This document shows, one piece after another, positions 19,774-27,331 of a stretch of 27,557 bases of DNA. Source of the DNA: a virus. The notes beneath the pieces were generated by a model. That model had not been told where the DNA came from. It searched no databases and was given only the letters and a program-made list of their open reading frames with translations. Made by a program: the position numbers and the translations under genes. The number at the start of each line of letters is the position of its first letter. The stretch's first letter is position 1. Location of the stretch: positions 1-27,557 of IMG/VR virus record IMGVR_UViG_3300030107_001378; one strand, 5' to 3'.

Positions 19774-22587
19774 ATGGCACAACGTACTGATTTCCTAGGA
19801 AGGGATGGATACACTTGGTGGGTAGGAGAGGTTGAGGATGTAGAAGACCCCTCTGAGACTGGTCGTGTCAAGGTGCGTATTCTTGGGTGGTATACAGGTA
19901 ATCAAGAAGGACAGGCATATTTAAAGGAAGTACCTACTAAAGTCTTACCTTGGGCAACAGTGTTGCTTCCATGTGACCAACCACAAACTAAATCAACTGG
20001 TACCACAACAGAATTACAGTGTGGTGCATGGGTATTGGGTTTCTTCCTTGATGGTGAAGAAGCACAGTTACCTTGTGTACTAGGTGCATTCAGAGGATTT
20101 AGTCAAGAGAAGAAAGAAGCTAGTACTACTATTGCAGATCCAACTGTTGCTAAGAAGTTAGAGACTAATACACCCCAGAAAGAGAATATGCAGGGGGAGA
20201 AGCAGTTAGATGGTAACTCATTCCCTAAACATCCACGCACACCAGGATCTGCTACTGGTAAAGTTGAGGAAGCAAGAGGTGCTGGTCTTACTGCTGCTGA
20301 AACAACGGTACCTGGAAACCCAGTAAGTAACCCTAGTAAACCACCTATTACTGCTCAGTCTATTGCTGATGGTGTTGCTGGTCCTGCTGGTGCTGGATTT
20401 GAGAAAGACTTAAAGAGAATGCTCACTCAGTTGGGTGAGACAGCAGCATCTATGTCCTCTGGACCTGGTGGATTTGTATCTGTTATCACTGGTAATAAGA
20501 TAGCAGGAGATAAGGTTAGGCAGCAACTTGGAACTGCAATGAACTTCCTTGCTGGTGGTATATCAGGTATTCTTGCACCTCTAAAAGAGATGTTAGCGAA
20601 GTTAATCGCTGAGGTTGTAGGAATGTTGGTGAAGATTATATCTCAGTTTATTCCTATAGTAGTTGTCAATCTATTGATGACATTCCTAGAGCAGATCTTT
20701 GCTCTATTCTGTGCTAAGACACCAATGTGGTTAGGACTGGTGAAAGGGGCACTGAGTGATACGGCAAACTTTGCCAACCAAATGGCGAGCCTTGCTGTAG
20801 ATAAGATAGCCACTAGCAGTATAGCTGGTAAGATTGACTCTGCTGTTAAAGGTTTAAGTAATCGTATCTTGAGTGGTATCAAGGAAGCAATGAATCGTGT
20901 TAAGAGTGTTGCTGGTGATGTTATCTCTGCTATTAGTGCTGCTAAAGGTATGGCAGGTGCAGCAAGTAAACTAGGTGATACTGTCTCAATGATATTTGAG
21001 TTTGACTTCACTTCATTAGATTGGGGTAGTTTAATCCAAATCCTTCTTGCTATTCTTGCAGCACTATTCAAAAAGAGTTGTAACAGGAAGATAAAGAGGC
21101 CGAAATCAAAGTCGTGGTTCCCACTGATAGGTACCACGGAATGTGACAATATAGAGGATGCTATTAAAGGCACACCATATGAGAATGTAGATTTCTTTTA
21201 TGCAGCTGGTGGTGCTGACAGTACTTCTAGTGTTGTTAATATGGCATCAACACCTACAACTTCAACAACTAAGCAGAAGAATTACATAGACACAATGTTT
21301 GAAGGTGTTAATCCTTATTTAATGCAGACATATAGTGCATTGAATGGTACAAGGATTATAGATGATGCTACACCAAATAAAGAGAAGAGAATGGTTACTG
21401 GTCCTGGTGGTGTCAGTACTTTTGAAGATAAGTTTGGTAATAGACACACCAATGTACCAAACTGTGAGACTAAGATAGTTGCTAAGGATAAGTGTGAGAA
21501 TATTCAAAAGAATTATGCCATGACTATTGATGGTGACTTCACTCTTAAGGTTGGTGGTAATATGCACTTTGAGGTTGGTGGATCTTGGAATACACATGTA
21601 TCTCAAGGACCACAGGCAGAGTCCTCTGGTGATAGTAGTTCACCTGATAGTACTACTACTGGTGGAGCTACAAAGGCAACTGATACTAATGTTACTCAGG
21701 GAAGAGTATCTGCTGATGTGATCAGTCAGTCTCAATCATCTACTATTACTGATGCTAGTCAGGCAGCAGTAACTGCTGCTGAGACTTCTGATTCAGGAAC
21801 TGCGGATGATGCAACATCTGGTGCTTCTACAACAACAGCAATGTATAGTAAGATAGATAAGAGATTAGCGAAGTTAGTGGAAGAGAATGTAGGTGGTTTC
21901 TATCCAGTTGAGGACATACCATTTGCACCTGATGCAGACTATATGGGTAGGACACAGTTTGGTCCTCAACTATCAGGATCTTTATCTGATGATACTGAGC
22001 AGAAGTCTTCTGCTAGATTTGAAGGTGATCGTGATGTGTCAATAGGTGGTGAGTATAAGATGCAGTTTGCTAAGGGAAGCTTATCTGGTATTGAGTCAAC
22101 ACAGATTGTATCACAGGATATTAAGATAGAAGGTAATGCTATTGAGTTGGTCGCAGATGGTGAGATAATACAACAGGCAAACTGGATAACATCATTCCTA
22201 AACTCAGGTAGATTTGAGTTTATTGCATTATTTAATCAGACATCAACATCATTAACAGGACAGTTTAATCTAGTTAAGGGTTGTATTGTTGATATTACTA
22301 CTGACTTACCATTCCCAGGAGTTGCACCACCAGCACAGGTTAGAATTACTGTTGGTCAACAATTACCTGGCAGTATGGCAGATGTATTGGCTGGATCTCA
22401 AAACTGTTTCCATGCCACCTTTATATCAGCACCTACTGGTGTTATTGCTGAGTTTGTACCACAGGGTGCTATTATTAACCAGTGTAACAACGGTCTAGGA
22501 GCATACGTGGTCAACAATGGTTATATGGCAGTGGGTTGCTCTGCTGGTCCTTGTCAGATCTTCGGTTTACCAGTCCTTCTCAACTAG
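19774..22587 (+). CDS. 5: Baseplate hub/needle protein, gp5-type without visible lysozyme
   Basis: 937 aa. N-terminal OB-fold as in gp5/VgrG (about 15-110: WWVGEVEDVEDPSETGRVKVRILGWY, LPWATVLLPCDQP, GAWVLGFFLDGEEAQLPCVLGAF). A linker rich in Pro/Ala/Thr follows, then a long hydrophobic and helical section (about 210-440, including FIPIVVVNLLMTFLEQIFALF). The C-terminal third is beta-helical: FTLKVGGNMHFEVGGSWNTH (about 590-608), VSIGGEYKM, IKIEGNAIELVADG. Known T4 gp5: OB-fold, lysozyme, beta-helix needle. I see no Glu-Asp-Thr lysozyme core in the middle; the helical section takes its place. Follows gp27 functionally but is split from it by cp12-cpeT. Confidence 0.78.
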   Translation: MAQRTDFLGRDGYTWWVGEVEDVEDPSETGRVKVRILGWYTGNQEGQAYLKEVPTKVLPWATVLLPCDQPQTKSTGTTTELQCGAWVLGFFLDGEEAQLPCVLGAFRGFSQEKKEASTTIADPTVAKKLETNTPQKENMQGEKQLDGNSFPKHPRTPGSATGKVEEARGAGLTAAETTVPGNPVSNPSKPPITAQSIADGVAGPAGAGFEKDLKRMLTQLGETAASMSSGPGGFVSVITGNKIAGDKVRQQLGTAMNFLAGGISGILAPLKEMLAKLIAEVVGMLVKIISQFIPIVVVNLLMTFLEQIFALFCAKTPMWLGLVKGALSDTANFANQMASLAVDKIATSSIAGKIDSAVKGLSNRILSGIKEAMNRVKSVAGDVISAISAAKGMAGAASKLGDTVSMIFEFDFTSLDWGSLIQILLAILAALFKKSCNRKIKRPKSKSWFPLIGTTECDNIEDAIKGTPYENVDFFYAAGGADSTSSVVNMASTPTTSTTKQKNYIDTMFEGVNPYLMQTYSALNGTRIIDDATPNKEKRMVTGPGGVSTFEDKFGNRHTNVPNCETKIVAKDKCENIQKNYAMTIDGDFTLKVGGNMHFEVGGSWNTHVSQGPQAESSGDSSSPDSTTTGGATKATDTNVTQGRVSADVISQSQSSTITDASQAAVTAAETSDSGTADDATSGASTTTAMYSKIDKRLAKLVEENVGGFYPVEDIPFAPDADYMGRTQFGPQLSGSLSDDTEQKSSARFEGDRDVSIGGEYKMQFAKGSLSGIESTQIVSQDIKIEGNAIELVADGEIIQQANWITSFLNSGRFEFIALFNQTSTSLTGQFNLVKGCIVDITTDLPFPGVAPPAQVRITVGQQLPGSMADVLAGSQNCFHATFISAPTGVIAEFVPQGAIINQCNNGLGAYVVNNGYMAVGCSAGPCQIFGLPVLLN

Positions 22588-22588
22588 C

Positions 22589-22617
22589 TTGACAAGCGGT
22601 AGCACCTGATATATACT
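22589..22617 (+). promoter_or_regulatory. sigma-70 promoter of the talC module
   Basis: TTGACA (22589-22594), 17-nt spacer, TATACT (22612-22617), directly after the gp5-type stop and 22 nt before the ATG at 22639. Nearly perfect host-type promoter; it would make the talC module independent of late transcription. Confidence 0.8.
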
Positions 22618-22638
22618 ATACCCAGTGACCCATCCAAA

Positions 22639-22842
22639 ATGGCAGAGATAACAGGCGACACTGACACATACCTAGAGCATATCTGGGTTAATGTGCCAAA
22701 GAGAGAAGTGAAGATCATGGATAATGAAGGATATGATGAGATAGTGACGTGGGAGTTCAGTGAAGACGGAGTGGATGGGTTCACTGAAACACTGCAACAT
22801 TTCAAACGATTAGTCCCAGAGGACATGATTACATACCTATGA
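22639..22842 (+). CDS. Hypothetical acidic protein
   Basis: 67 aa, acidic, with W and aromatic residues (LEHIWVNVPKREVKIMDNEGYDEIVTWEFSEDG). No domain recognised. First gene after the sigma-70 promoter at 22589-22617; ends ATGA with the next gene. Read as real from promoter, spacing and overlap. The opposite-strand frame over the same bases (22584-22853) is regarded as a shadow. Confidence 0.7.
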   Translation: MAEITGDTDTYLEHIWVNVPKREVKIMDNEGYDEIVTWEFSEDGVDGFTETLQHFKRLVPEDMITYL

Positions 22843-23096
22843 ATATTATTCAATTAACACAGGCAGAGTTACAAGAGAACCTGCCTTTTTCATTGAATCT
22901 GGTAGAGAAAGGACATACTCTCAAGGTCACTACTGATAAGGGTATTGTTTGTATTATCTCACCAGTAGCATCGGTTGCTCAGGATCCACAAGAACCAGAG
23001 CTAAATATTCCAAACCCCGATGAGTTTGTCCCAGATCCAGTGGGCACACGAACATTTGTGGACGGAGCATTGAGGGATATGACCAAAGGATTCTGA
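22839..23096 (+). CDS. Phd/YefM antitoxin-like protein
   Basis: 85 aa. The N-terminal 43 residues have the Phd/YefM shape: a strand (IIQLTQAELQENLPFSLNLVEKG), then H-x-LKVTTDKGIVCIISPV, equivalent to the V-E-x-G-x3-x-I-T-x2-G-x-P-V-A pattern, ending with a Pro. The C-terminal half is Pro/Asp/Glu-rich and disordered-looking (PQEPELNIPNPDEFVPDPVG), where antitoxins bind toxins. No toxin is recognised next door (the next gene shows no Doc or RelE motif). Function as antitoxin or DNA-binding regulator is inference. Confidence 0.55.
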   Translation: MNIIQLTQAELQENLPFSLNLVEKGHTLKVTTDKGIVCIISPVASVAQDPQEPELNIPNPDEFVPDPVGTRTFVDGALRDMTKGF

Positions 23097-23097
23097 C

Positions 23098-23364
23098 ATG
23101 AAAGGACGTATCACACGCAGTTATTGCTATCTTGATGGTAAAGTAGTTGACATGTGGTACATTCAAGGTATACCTTTTACATTTGAGGAATTACCTCAAC
23201 CAATGCAAGAGGTTGAAGATGTTGAGCAAGAGGCAGCAGATGCCACTGGATATTCTATGGAAGATATGATGAGATGGTCTGACTATTTGATAGCAGAGCA
23301 ATGTCACCCACTACTGTTTACAGTAGATGAATTTATTGAAAACTATGAGGAAGTACCCGAGTGA
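23098..23364 (+). CDS. Hypothetical protein
   Basis: 88 aa, acidic. N-terminal beta strands (ITRSYCYLDGKVVDMWYIQGIPFTFEEL) then helices (MQEVEDVEQEAADATGYSMEDMMRWSDYLIAEQ). No known domain. Starts 1 nt after the preceding stop, and its last codon overlaps the talC GTG start, so it belongs to the talC operon. A toxin role would need testing; no toxin motif is visible. Confidence 0.68.
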   Translation: MKGRITRSYCYLDGKVVDMWYIQGIPFTFEELPQPMQEVEDVEQEAADATGYSMEDMMRWSDYLIAEQCHPLLFTVDEFIENYEEVPE

Positions 23365-24062
23365 AAATCTTTTTAGATACTGCTGATGTCCCAACCATTC
23401 TCAAACACTTTGAGACTGGGTTGATTGACGGTATCACAACTAATCCATCTCTTATTAAGAAGAGTGGTAGAGATCCATTGGATGTCTATCGTGAGTTGAT
23501 GATTGCTGGTGTCCCTGACATTAGCATGGAAGTCGTAGAAGACATGGAGTTTGAAGCAAGGAGACTTGCTGCTGAGTTTGGTGAGGTATGTACTATTAAG
23601 GTACCATGCACACCTGAAGGACTCAAAGTTTGTAAACAATTATCAGATGACGGAGTTAGAGTAAATGTTACGCTTATATTCAATGCTGCTCAGGCTATCC
23701 TATCTGCAAAGGCAGGTGCTACGTACGTCTCTCCTTTTATTGGGAGGTTGGACGACAATAGCGTTGCTGGGTTGGAGGTTATCCGATCAATAAGTGAAGT
23801 GTTTAGAGTGCAACAAGTTAAGAAGACACAGATACTTGCTGCATCTATTCGTGACGTATATAAAGTCAGTAGAGCATTCTGGAATGGTGCTAACATAGTA
23901 ACCATGCCACCTAAGATATTTGAAGGAATGTATAAACATATCCTTACAGATAAAGGACTAGAGATCTTTGATAAAGACTATCAAGATAGTAAGAAGTCCG
24001 TATTCAACCCACCCCCATTTGCATCAACAAAACATGTTAAACAAGATCTTGATCGTCTGTAG
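23361..24062 (+). CDS. talC: Transaldolase, TalC/MipB type
   Basis: 233 aa. FSA/TalC-type small transaldolase: MKIFLDTAD at the start (Asp6), GITTNPSLIKKSG (24-36), the Schiff-base Lys80 in CTIKVPCTPEGLKV, NVTLIFNAAQA (101-111), and the PFIGRLDD segment (125-132). GTG start chosen because it overlaps the previous stop (GTGA). A C-terminal extension after the barrel makes it slightly longer than bacterial TalC (about 215-220). Known role: non-oxidative pentose phosphate step; cyanophage TalC supports NADPH and ribose production. It works in the same direction as CP12 at 19075. Confidence 0.95.
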   Translation: MKIFLDTADVPTILKHFETGLIDGITTNPSLIKKSGRDPLDVYRELMIAGVPDISMEVVEDMEFEARRLAAEFGEVCTIKVPCTPEGLKVCKQLSDDGVRVNVTLIFNAAQAILSAKAGATYVSPFIGRLDDNSVAGLEVIRSISEVFRVQQVKKTQILAASIRDVYKVSRAFWNGANIVTMPPKIFEGMYKHILTDKGLEIFDKDYQDSKKSVFNPPPFASTKHVKQDLDRL

Positions 24063-24240
24063 TTTTCCTTTACTTATTGGGTGTACCAATGGAGGTATGG
24101 GATTCGGATATAATGGAGGAGCACCTGCAATTAACTGGAGTAATCCAGGCACAGCAGACTCATACACTTGCGAAGAAGCAGGTGAAAATGCAGCAGCATA
24201 CTATGCTACTGGTGAACACCCTAACTTAGCTGATTGTTAA
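24034..24240 (+). CDS. Small lipoprotein
   Basis: 68 aa. ATG 24034 is chosen over a longer frame because it opens a proper lipoprotein signal peptide: MLNKILIVCSFPLLIGC, lipobox L-I-G-C with Cys17. The mature part is Gly-rich (TNGGMGFGYNGGAP) then a Cys-containing Ala-rich segment (YTCEEAGENAAAYYATGEHPNLADC), so Cys pairing in the periplasm is possible. It overlaps the end of talC by 29 nt in another frame. Function unknown; export and lipidation are predicted. Confidence 0.7.
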   Translation: MLNKILIVCSFPLLIGCTNGGMGFGYNGGAPAINWSNPGTADSYTCEEAGENAAAYYATGEHPNLADC

Positions 24241-24815
24241 TGATTATTGATAGGATATTTCCTACAACTATTATGGTATTTGATGATGTATTGGAAGAAG
24301 AATACATCAAGAGTATGGGGAATGATATCCTATCTTTCAAAGGATATGATACAAAATGGCAGAGTACTTATAGACCTGAAGCTTTATCTAATAAAGCTTT
24401 AGAGTTAAGTAAAAAATATATTGATGAGTTAAAATATGAATATGAAGACCATTATATTACAGATATGTGGTCTAACATATTAAGAACAGGTGAAACACAC
24501 AGACCTCATACACATTCAAATAATTTAGTGAGTGGTGTTTTCTATTTACATTGTAATGACAACTCACCAGCAATAAATTTTATTGATCCTAGACCACAAA
24601 CAACTGTCTTACAACCTCAACAAAAAGAATATACGAGAGAAAACTCAACAACTTGGCAAGTGCCAGCAAAAATAAATCGTATGGTATTATTTCCTTCTTG
24701 GTTACAGCATTATGTTCCTAAGAATAATTCACACGATAGAATAAGTATTTCGTTTAATGTTATGTTGAGAGGACAAGTTGGTCGCTCTGAAAACTTTCAA
24801 TCAAATGTATTCTAA
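24240..24815 (+). CDS. 2OG-Fe(II) oxygenase (second copy type)
   Basis: 191 aa from ATG 24240, which overlaps the lipoprotein stop (TAATG). Oxygenase motifs: H90-T-H92 (HRPHTHSNNLVSGVFYLH), distal His157 (FPSWLQHYVP) and Arg167 (HDRISISFNV). Same layout as the 5425 gene (HxH, H, R) and shared wording such as H-S-N, so they are relatives rather than recent copies. Substrate unknown. The substrate-proposal that it modifies DNA, a protein or a metabolite cannot be decided from sequence. Confidence 0.82.
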   Translation: MIIDRIFPTTIMVFDDVLEEEYIKSMGNDILSFKGYDTKWQSTYRPEALSNKALELSKKYIDELKYEYEDHYITDMWSNILRTGETHRPHTHSNNLVSGVFYLHCNDNSPAINFIDPRPQTTVLQPQQKEYTRENSTTWQVPAKINRMVLFPSWLQHYVPKNNSHDRISISFNVMLRGQVGRSENFQSNVF

Positions 24816-25264
24816 TGAGTGTAACACATCTACCATGTTGGACCCAAGTAGATATACATTGGGATCAAGTTATCGAAAAGATAAATGGTGATGTACAAGG
24901 TGGGTTTTGGGGATATTCTAACGAGAAGACTCCAGATGAAATACTTCCTACAATAATATTAGAGGGTGATACGTTACCTTCTTCTTTTGTTCCTGTTGCA
25001 CAGAAGGTATATGATGAATTTGGTTTTGATATTGTTGACACCTATGTAGCATTTACACCACAGTCAAAGACATTCGGTAGACACTGTGATGGTCAAGACG
25101 TATTCATAGTGGGTGCTATAGGTGCTACCAAGTATAGATTTGACGACGGTAAGATATATACTATATGGCCAGGATGCGGTATATACATACCTGCTGGCAC
25201 ATATCATGAACCTATTAGTTGTACACCAAGAGTAGTATTAAGTTTTTCTAATGCCAATGGATGA
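24815..25264 (+). CDS. Cupin-fold Fe(II) oxygenase-like protein
   Basis: 149 aa. A metal-binding cupin pattern is seen: H90-C-D92 (GRHCDGQDVFIVG) and His131 (PAGTYHEP), with strands IYTIWPGCGIYIPAG between them, as in JmjC/cupin oxygenases; Arg139 could bind 2-oxoglutarate. N-terminal part is helical (WDQVIEKINGDVQGG). Overlaps both the previous stop (TAATG) and the next small ORF. Third predicted non-heme iron enzyme of the window. Activity inferred only. Confidence 0.68.
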   Translation: MSVTHLPCWTQVDIHWDQVIEKINGDVQGGFWGYSNEKTPDEILPTIILEGDTLPSSFVPVAQKVYDEFGFDIVDTYVAFTPQSKTFGRHCDGQDVFIVGAIGATKYRFDDGKIYTIWPGCGIYIPAGTYHEPISCTPRVVLSFSNANG

Positions 25265-25394
25265 AATCGAATGGGACTACGAAGATTTGAAAAAGGCACT
25301 ACTTGACAGTGCCAGAGACTATGATAGAATAGTTAAAAATATGAATCGAGATGACTCTAAACACAGAGAAGAGAAGAGCCCAAGTAAAGAGTAG
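25257..25394 (+). CDS. Small charged protein, 45 aa
   Basis: ATG 25257 overlaps the preceding gene by 8 nt; an ATG at 25251 is also in frame. Product MDEIEWDYEDLKKALLDSARDYDRIV..., helical and charged. The frame overlaps the next gene by 44 nt. Kept because the 86-nt gap is fully coding and overlaps are the rule in this operon. No homologue recalled with certainty. Confidence 0.5.
   Translation: MDEIEWDYEDLKKALLDSARDYDRIVKNMNRDDSKHREEKSPSKE
25303..25330 (+). promoter_or_regulatory. Possible sigma-70 promoter for the 25351 gene
   Basis: TTGACA at 25303-25308, 16-nt spacer, TAGAAT at 25325-25330, 20 nt upstream of the ATG at 25351. Lies inside the preceding small ORF; plausible but unproven. 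Confidence 0.4.
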
Positions 25395-25542
25395 ATTTTA
25401 TTATCTCTTCTGGGGTATCGCTACATTTTCAGTTGTAGCAGGTCAAATATATGTTGGTAGTGGTTACCGAGGTTATGCTAGATCACTCAATAGATTATTT
25501 GATGCTATTGATGTGCAAGTACAACAACCTAGATTTTATTGA
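25351..25542 (+). CDS. Small single-helix membrane protein
   Basis: 63 aa. Basic N-terminus (KRRAQVKSRFYYL), one transmembrane helix at about 19-36 (YLFWGIATFSVVAGQIYV), then GSGYRGYARSLNRLFDAID. I recall very similar small proteins (MTLNT-x-KRRAQVKS...) in many T4-like cyanophages. No function known. Followed by the GC-rich hairpin at 25552. Confidence 0.78.
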   Translation: MTLNTEKRRAQVKSRFYYLFWGIATFSVVAGQIYVGSGYRGYARSLNRLFDAIDVQVQQPRFY

Positions 25543-25551
25543 ACAATAAAA

Positions 25552-25569
25552 TACCCCCTTTCGGGGGTA
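25552..25569 (+). terminator. GC-rich hairpin closing the talC module
   Basis: Perfect stem TACCCCC / GGGGGTA with loop TTTC, just after the last gene stop. There is no T run after the stem (AGTACTATT), so it is a weak intrinsic terminator or RNA end-protecting hairpin. Stem resembles the one at 8056-8084. Confidence 0.6.
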
Positions 25570-25627
25570 GTACTATTCACAACGGTAGACGCTGTTGCAT
25601 AGGGAAAAAGATAAAAACACTCCAGAG

Positions 25628-25789
25628 TCAGCAGAGCAAATGTCTACAGAGTCTTTCTTGCTCATAGCTGTCACTTTCAATAAGACAAGAGAAATAATCA
25701 TCTATTAATTCATCTTGTGGTGTGTTTAAGCAACGGTCTGAAGAGTGCTTCCACTCAGCTAATTGATTTGACGATCTAAGGTTATGCAT
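25628..25789 (-). CDS. Small Cys-containing protein (leftward)
   Basis: 53 aa from ATG at 25789 (a TTG 9 codons upstream extends the frame to 25816). MHNLRSSNQLAEWKHSSDRCLNTPQDELIDDYFSCLIESDSYEQERLCRHLLC: helical, acidic in the middle, four Cys spaced so that a helix-hairpin disulphide or metal site is possible. A canonical late promoter on the same strand at 25858-25865 supports it. The DDYFSCLIESD segment resembles a small cyanophage protein I remember without a name. Confidence 0.58.
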   Translation of the reverse strand: MHNLRSSNQLAEWKHSSDRCLNTPQDELIDDYFSCLIESDSYEQERLCRHLLC

Positions 25790-25857
25790 AGTACTTGAAT
25801 AAGGGGTAAATAACAAAGTAAGTTTTCACTTCATCTTGTTTTTCCTAATTCTATCAC

Positions 25858-25865
25858 TATTTATA
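25858..25865 (-). promoter_or_regulatory. T4-type late promoter, leftward
   Basis: Plus strand TATTTATA gives exact TATAAATA on the minus strand, 69 bases upstream of the ATG at 25789. It pairs with the rightward element at 25953. The rest of 25790-25986 holds only these promoters and an imperfect CTACTA/TAGTAG inverted repeat at 25912-25937. Confidence 0.65.
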
Positions 25866-25952
25866 TGTTGGTATCAAGAAATACATTAATTATCTTAACA
25901 AATATTATTGCCTACTAGGAATTACCTATTGTAGTAGTTGGCTCGTATCTCG

Positions 25953-25960
25953 TATAAATA
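25953..25960 (+). promoter_or_regulatory. T4-type late promoter, rightward
   Basis: Exact TATAAATA in intergenic DNA, 26 nt before the GTG start of the fibre-like gene at 25987. Confidence 0.8.
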
Positions 25961-25986
25961 AAACTGTAAGAAATCATTGAAAATCT

Positions 25987-27330
25987 GTGGCAACTAAACG
26001 GATATCCCAGTTAGAAACGATTTCAGATGCTTTGGTAACTGGCGAAGCCATAATGCCTATAGTTATCTCTGACCCACTAATACCTAATAGGAAGGCAAAG
26101 GTTAATCAACTCTTCCGTGGTCTTAGTGCAGGATCAGCGACAGCTCCAGGATTGGCTTTTGACTTGGACAGAGATACTGGAATCTACCAATCAGCAGTAG
26201 ATGAGATTGGAATTAGTTTCGGATCTGCATCTCTCTATAATAGTAGAAGAGCAAATACGGATGGATCGTCAACTCTAATTATTAGAGCAATCGATAGTGC
26301 TTCTGCAACATCTAGTATTGAGATTACCCCACAGGGTAGTGGATATGCTACTGTTAGTGGTGATTTCGTACAGACTGACACACAGTTCTATCTTTCAGGT
26401 GATCAAAACCCTGCTAAGAGAGCACATTTCAACGTAGATACTATTTCTACACAGTCAGGTACACGTCGTTTTGACTTACCTAATATTGGTACTTCTACAA
26501 GTACTACTATAGTTGCTAATGATACCTTCCAGACTTTAACTAATAAAACTATCCTTATTAAGGACGCTGAGCTACAGATCACTGGATCTACAGATACAGC
26601 AAAAATAGCAAAGTTTGAAACTGATGCTTGGGAAGCACCAGGTGCACATACTTATAGGTTACCTGATTTTGGTGCGTCACAAACACAATCTACATTACTT
26701 GATGATATTACTGAGCAGAATGTATTTAACAAGAATTTAGTTAACCCTACATTCTCTAATACTCCATCTAATGATGAGAATAACCCTACCAAGTATGTAA
26801 TTTTTGATTCATCACAATTAACTCAGGATCGTACTGTTATATGGCCAGACCTTAATATTAAGGCAGTTGGTGAAGCATCTGCACAAACTATATCTAACAA
26901 GGTCTTTAAGGGAGCAGTATTCTGCGATACTGATCCTGCTGATGGTGAAGGTCGTAAGATAACTCTTGATCTTTCTAATATTGAGGACAACCAAAACTAT
27001 GTGTTTAGTTTTCCCGATAATGAGGTTACTGCACCATTAAATAATGGTACTGATGCCAATATGCTTGTTACAGAGAAGAAGACTCAAACTCTGGTTAACA
27101 AGACTATGGAATTGATGAAGATAAATAACCCTAATGACCTCAATGGTAATATAACCTTTGATGCTCAGAACATCAAAAACGCAGTTACTATACAATTCCC
27201 CGATGCAGACGCAACTCTGCTATCTACTAACAACATTAGTGATGTTGCTATTAGTTTCGGTGGAGCACTAGCAGCACCTGTCCTAGGAGGACAATTAAGA
27301 ATACAACAACACTTTATGTCTGGATGGTAA
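25987..27330 (+). CDS. Tail-fibre-like structural protein with NKT repeats
   Basis: 447 aa from GTG 25987; this start gives MATKRISQLETISDALVTGEAIMPIV, a usual opening for cyanophage fibre proteins, and sits right after a late promoter (no strong Shine-Dalgarno). N-terminal PGLAFDLDRDTGIYQS (53-68) is the D-x-D-TGIY motif of phage fibres. From about residue 145 come at least five beta modules, each with a P-D or L-P strand and a Q-T-x-x-NK-x linker. Late virion protein, probably fibre or whisker-like. Which fibre (T4 equivalent) cannot be told. Confidence 0.75.
   Translation: MATKRISQLETISDALVTGEAIMPIVISDPLIPNRKAKVNQLFRGLSAGSATAPGLAFDLDRDTGIYQSAVDEIGISFGSASLYNSRRANTDGSSTLIIRAIDSASATSSIEITPQGSGYATVSGDFVQTDTQFYLSGDQNPAKRAHFNVDTISTQSGTRRFDLPNIGTSTSTTIVANDTFQTLTNKTILIKDAELQITGSTDTAKIAKFETDAWEAPGAHTYRLPDFGASQTQSTLLDDITEQNVFNKNLVNPTFSNTPSNDENNPTKYVIFDSSQLTQDRTVIWPDLNIKAVGEASAQTISNKVFKGAVFCDTDPADGEGRKITLDLSNIEDNQNYVFSFPDNEVTAPLNNGTDANMLVTEKKTQTLVNKTMELMKINNPNDLNGNITFDAQNIKNAVTIQFPDADATLLSTNNISDVAISFGGALAAPVLGGQLRIQQHFMSGW
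26530..27105 (+). repeat. Fibre module repeats (QTxxNKx linkers)
   Basis: Linkers QTLTNKT (residues 182-188), QNVFNKN (244-250), QTISNKV (300-306) and QTLVNKT (367-373) recur every 56-67 residues, each following a strand with Y/W-x-LPD or FPD. Shared at the protein level; DNA copies have drifted. Confidence 0.7.
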
Positions 27331-27331
27331 A

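Noticed and set aside
20643-21173. 176-aa minus-strand frame
   Set aside because: Lies wholly inside the gp5-type gene and mirrors its helical section; shadow frame.
22584-22853. 89-aa minus-strand frame
   Set aside because: Covers the sigma-70 promoter and opposes the 67-aa plus-strand gene that has proper overlaps.
23147-23174. TTGACA-16-TATACC promoter-like pair
   Set aside because: Within the 88-aa coding region and weak at -10; the stronger promoter at 22589 already serves talC.
25570-25950. Possible tRNA in the largest non-plus-coding stretch
   Set aside because: No cloverleaf arms or T-loop consensus seen; a small minus-strand gene and promoters explain it better.
27120-27127. GATAAATA late-promoter match
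   Set aside because: Inside the fibre-like gene, about 205 nt before the next start; no spacing support.
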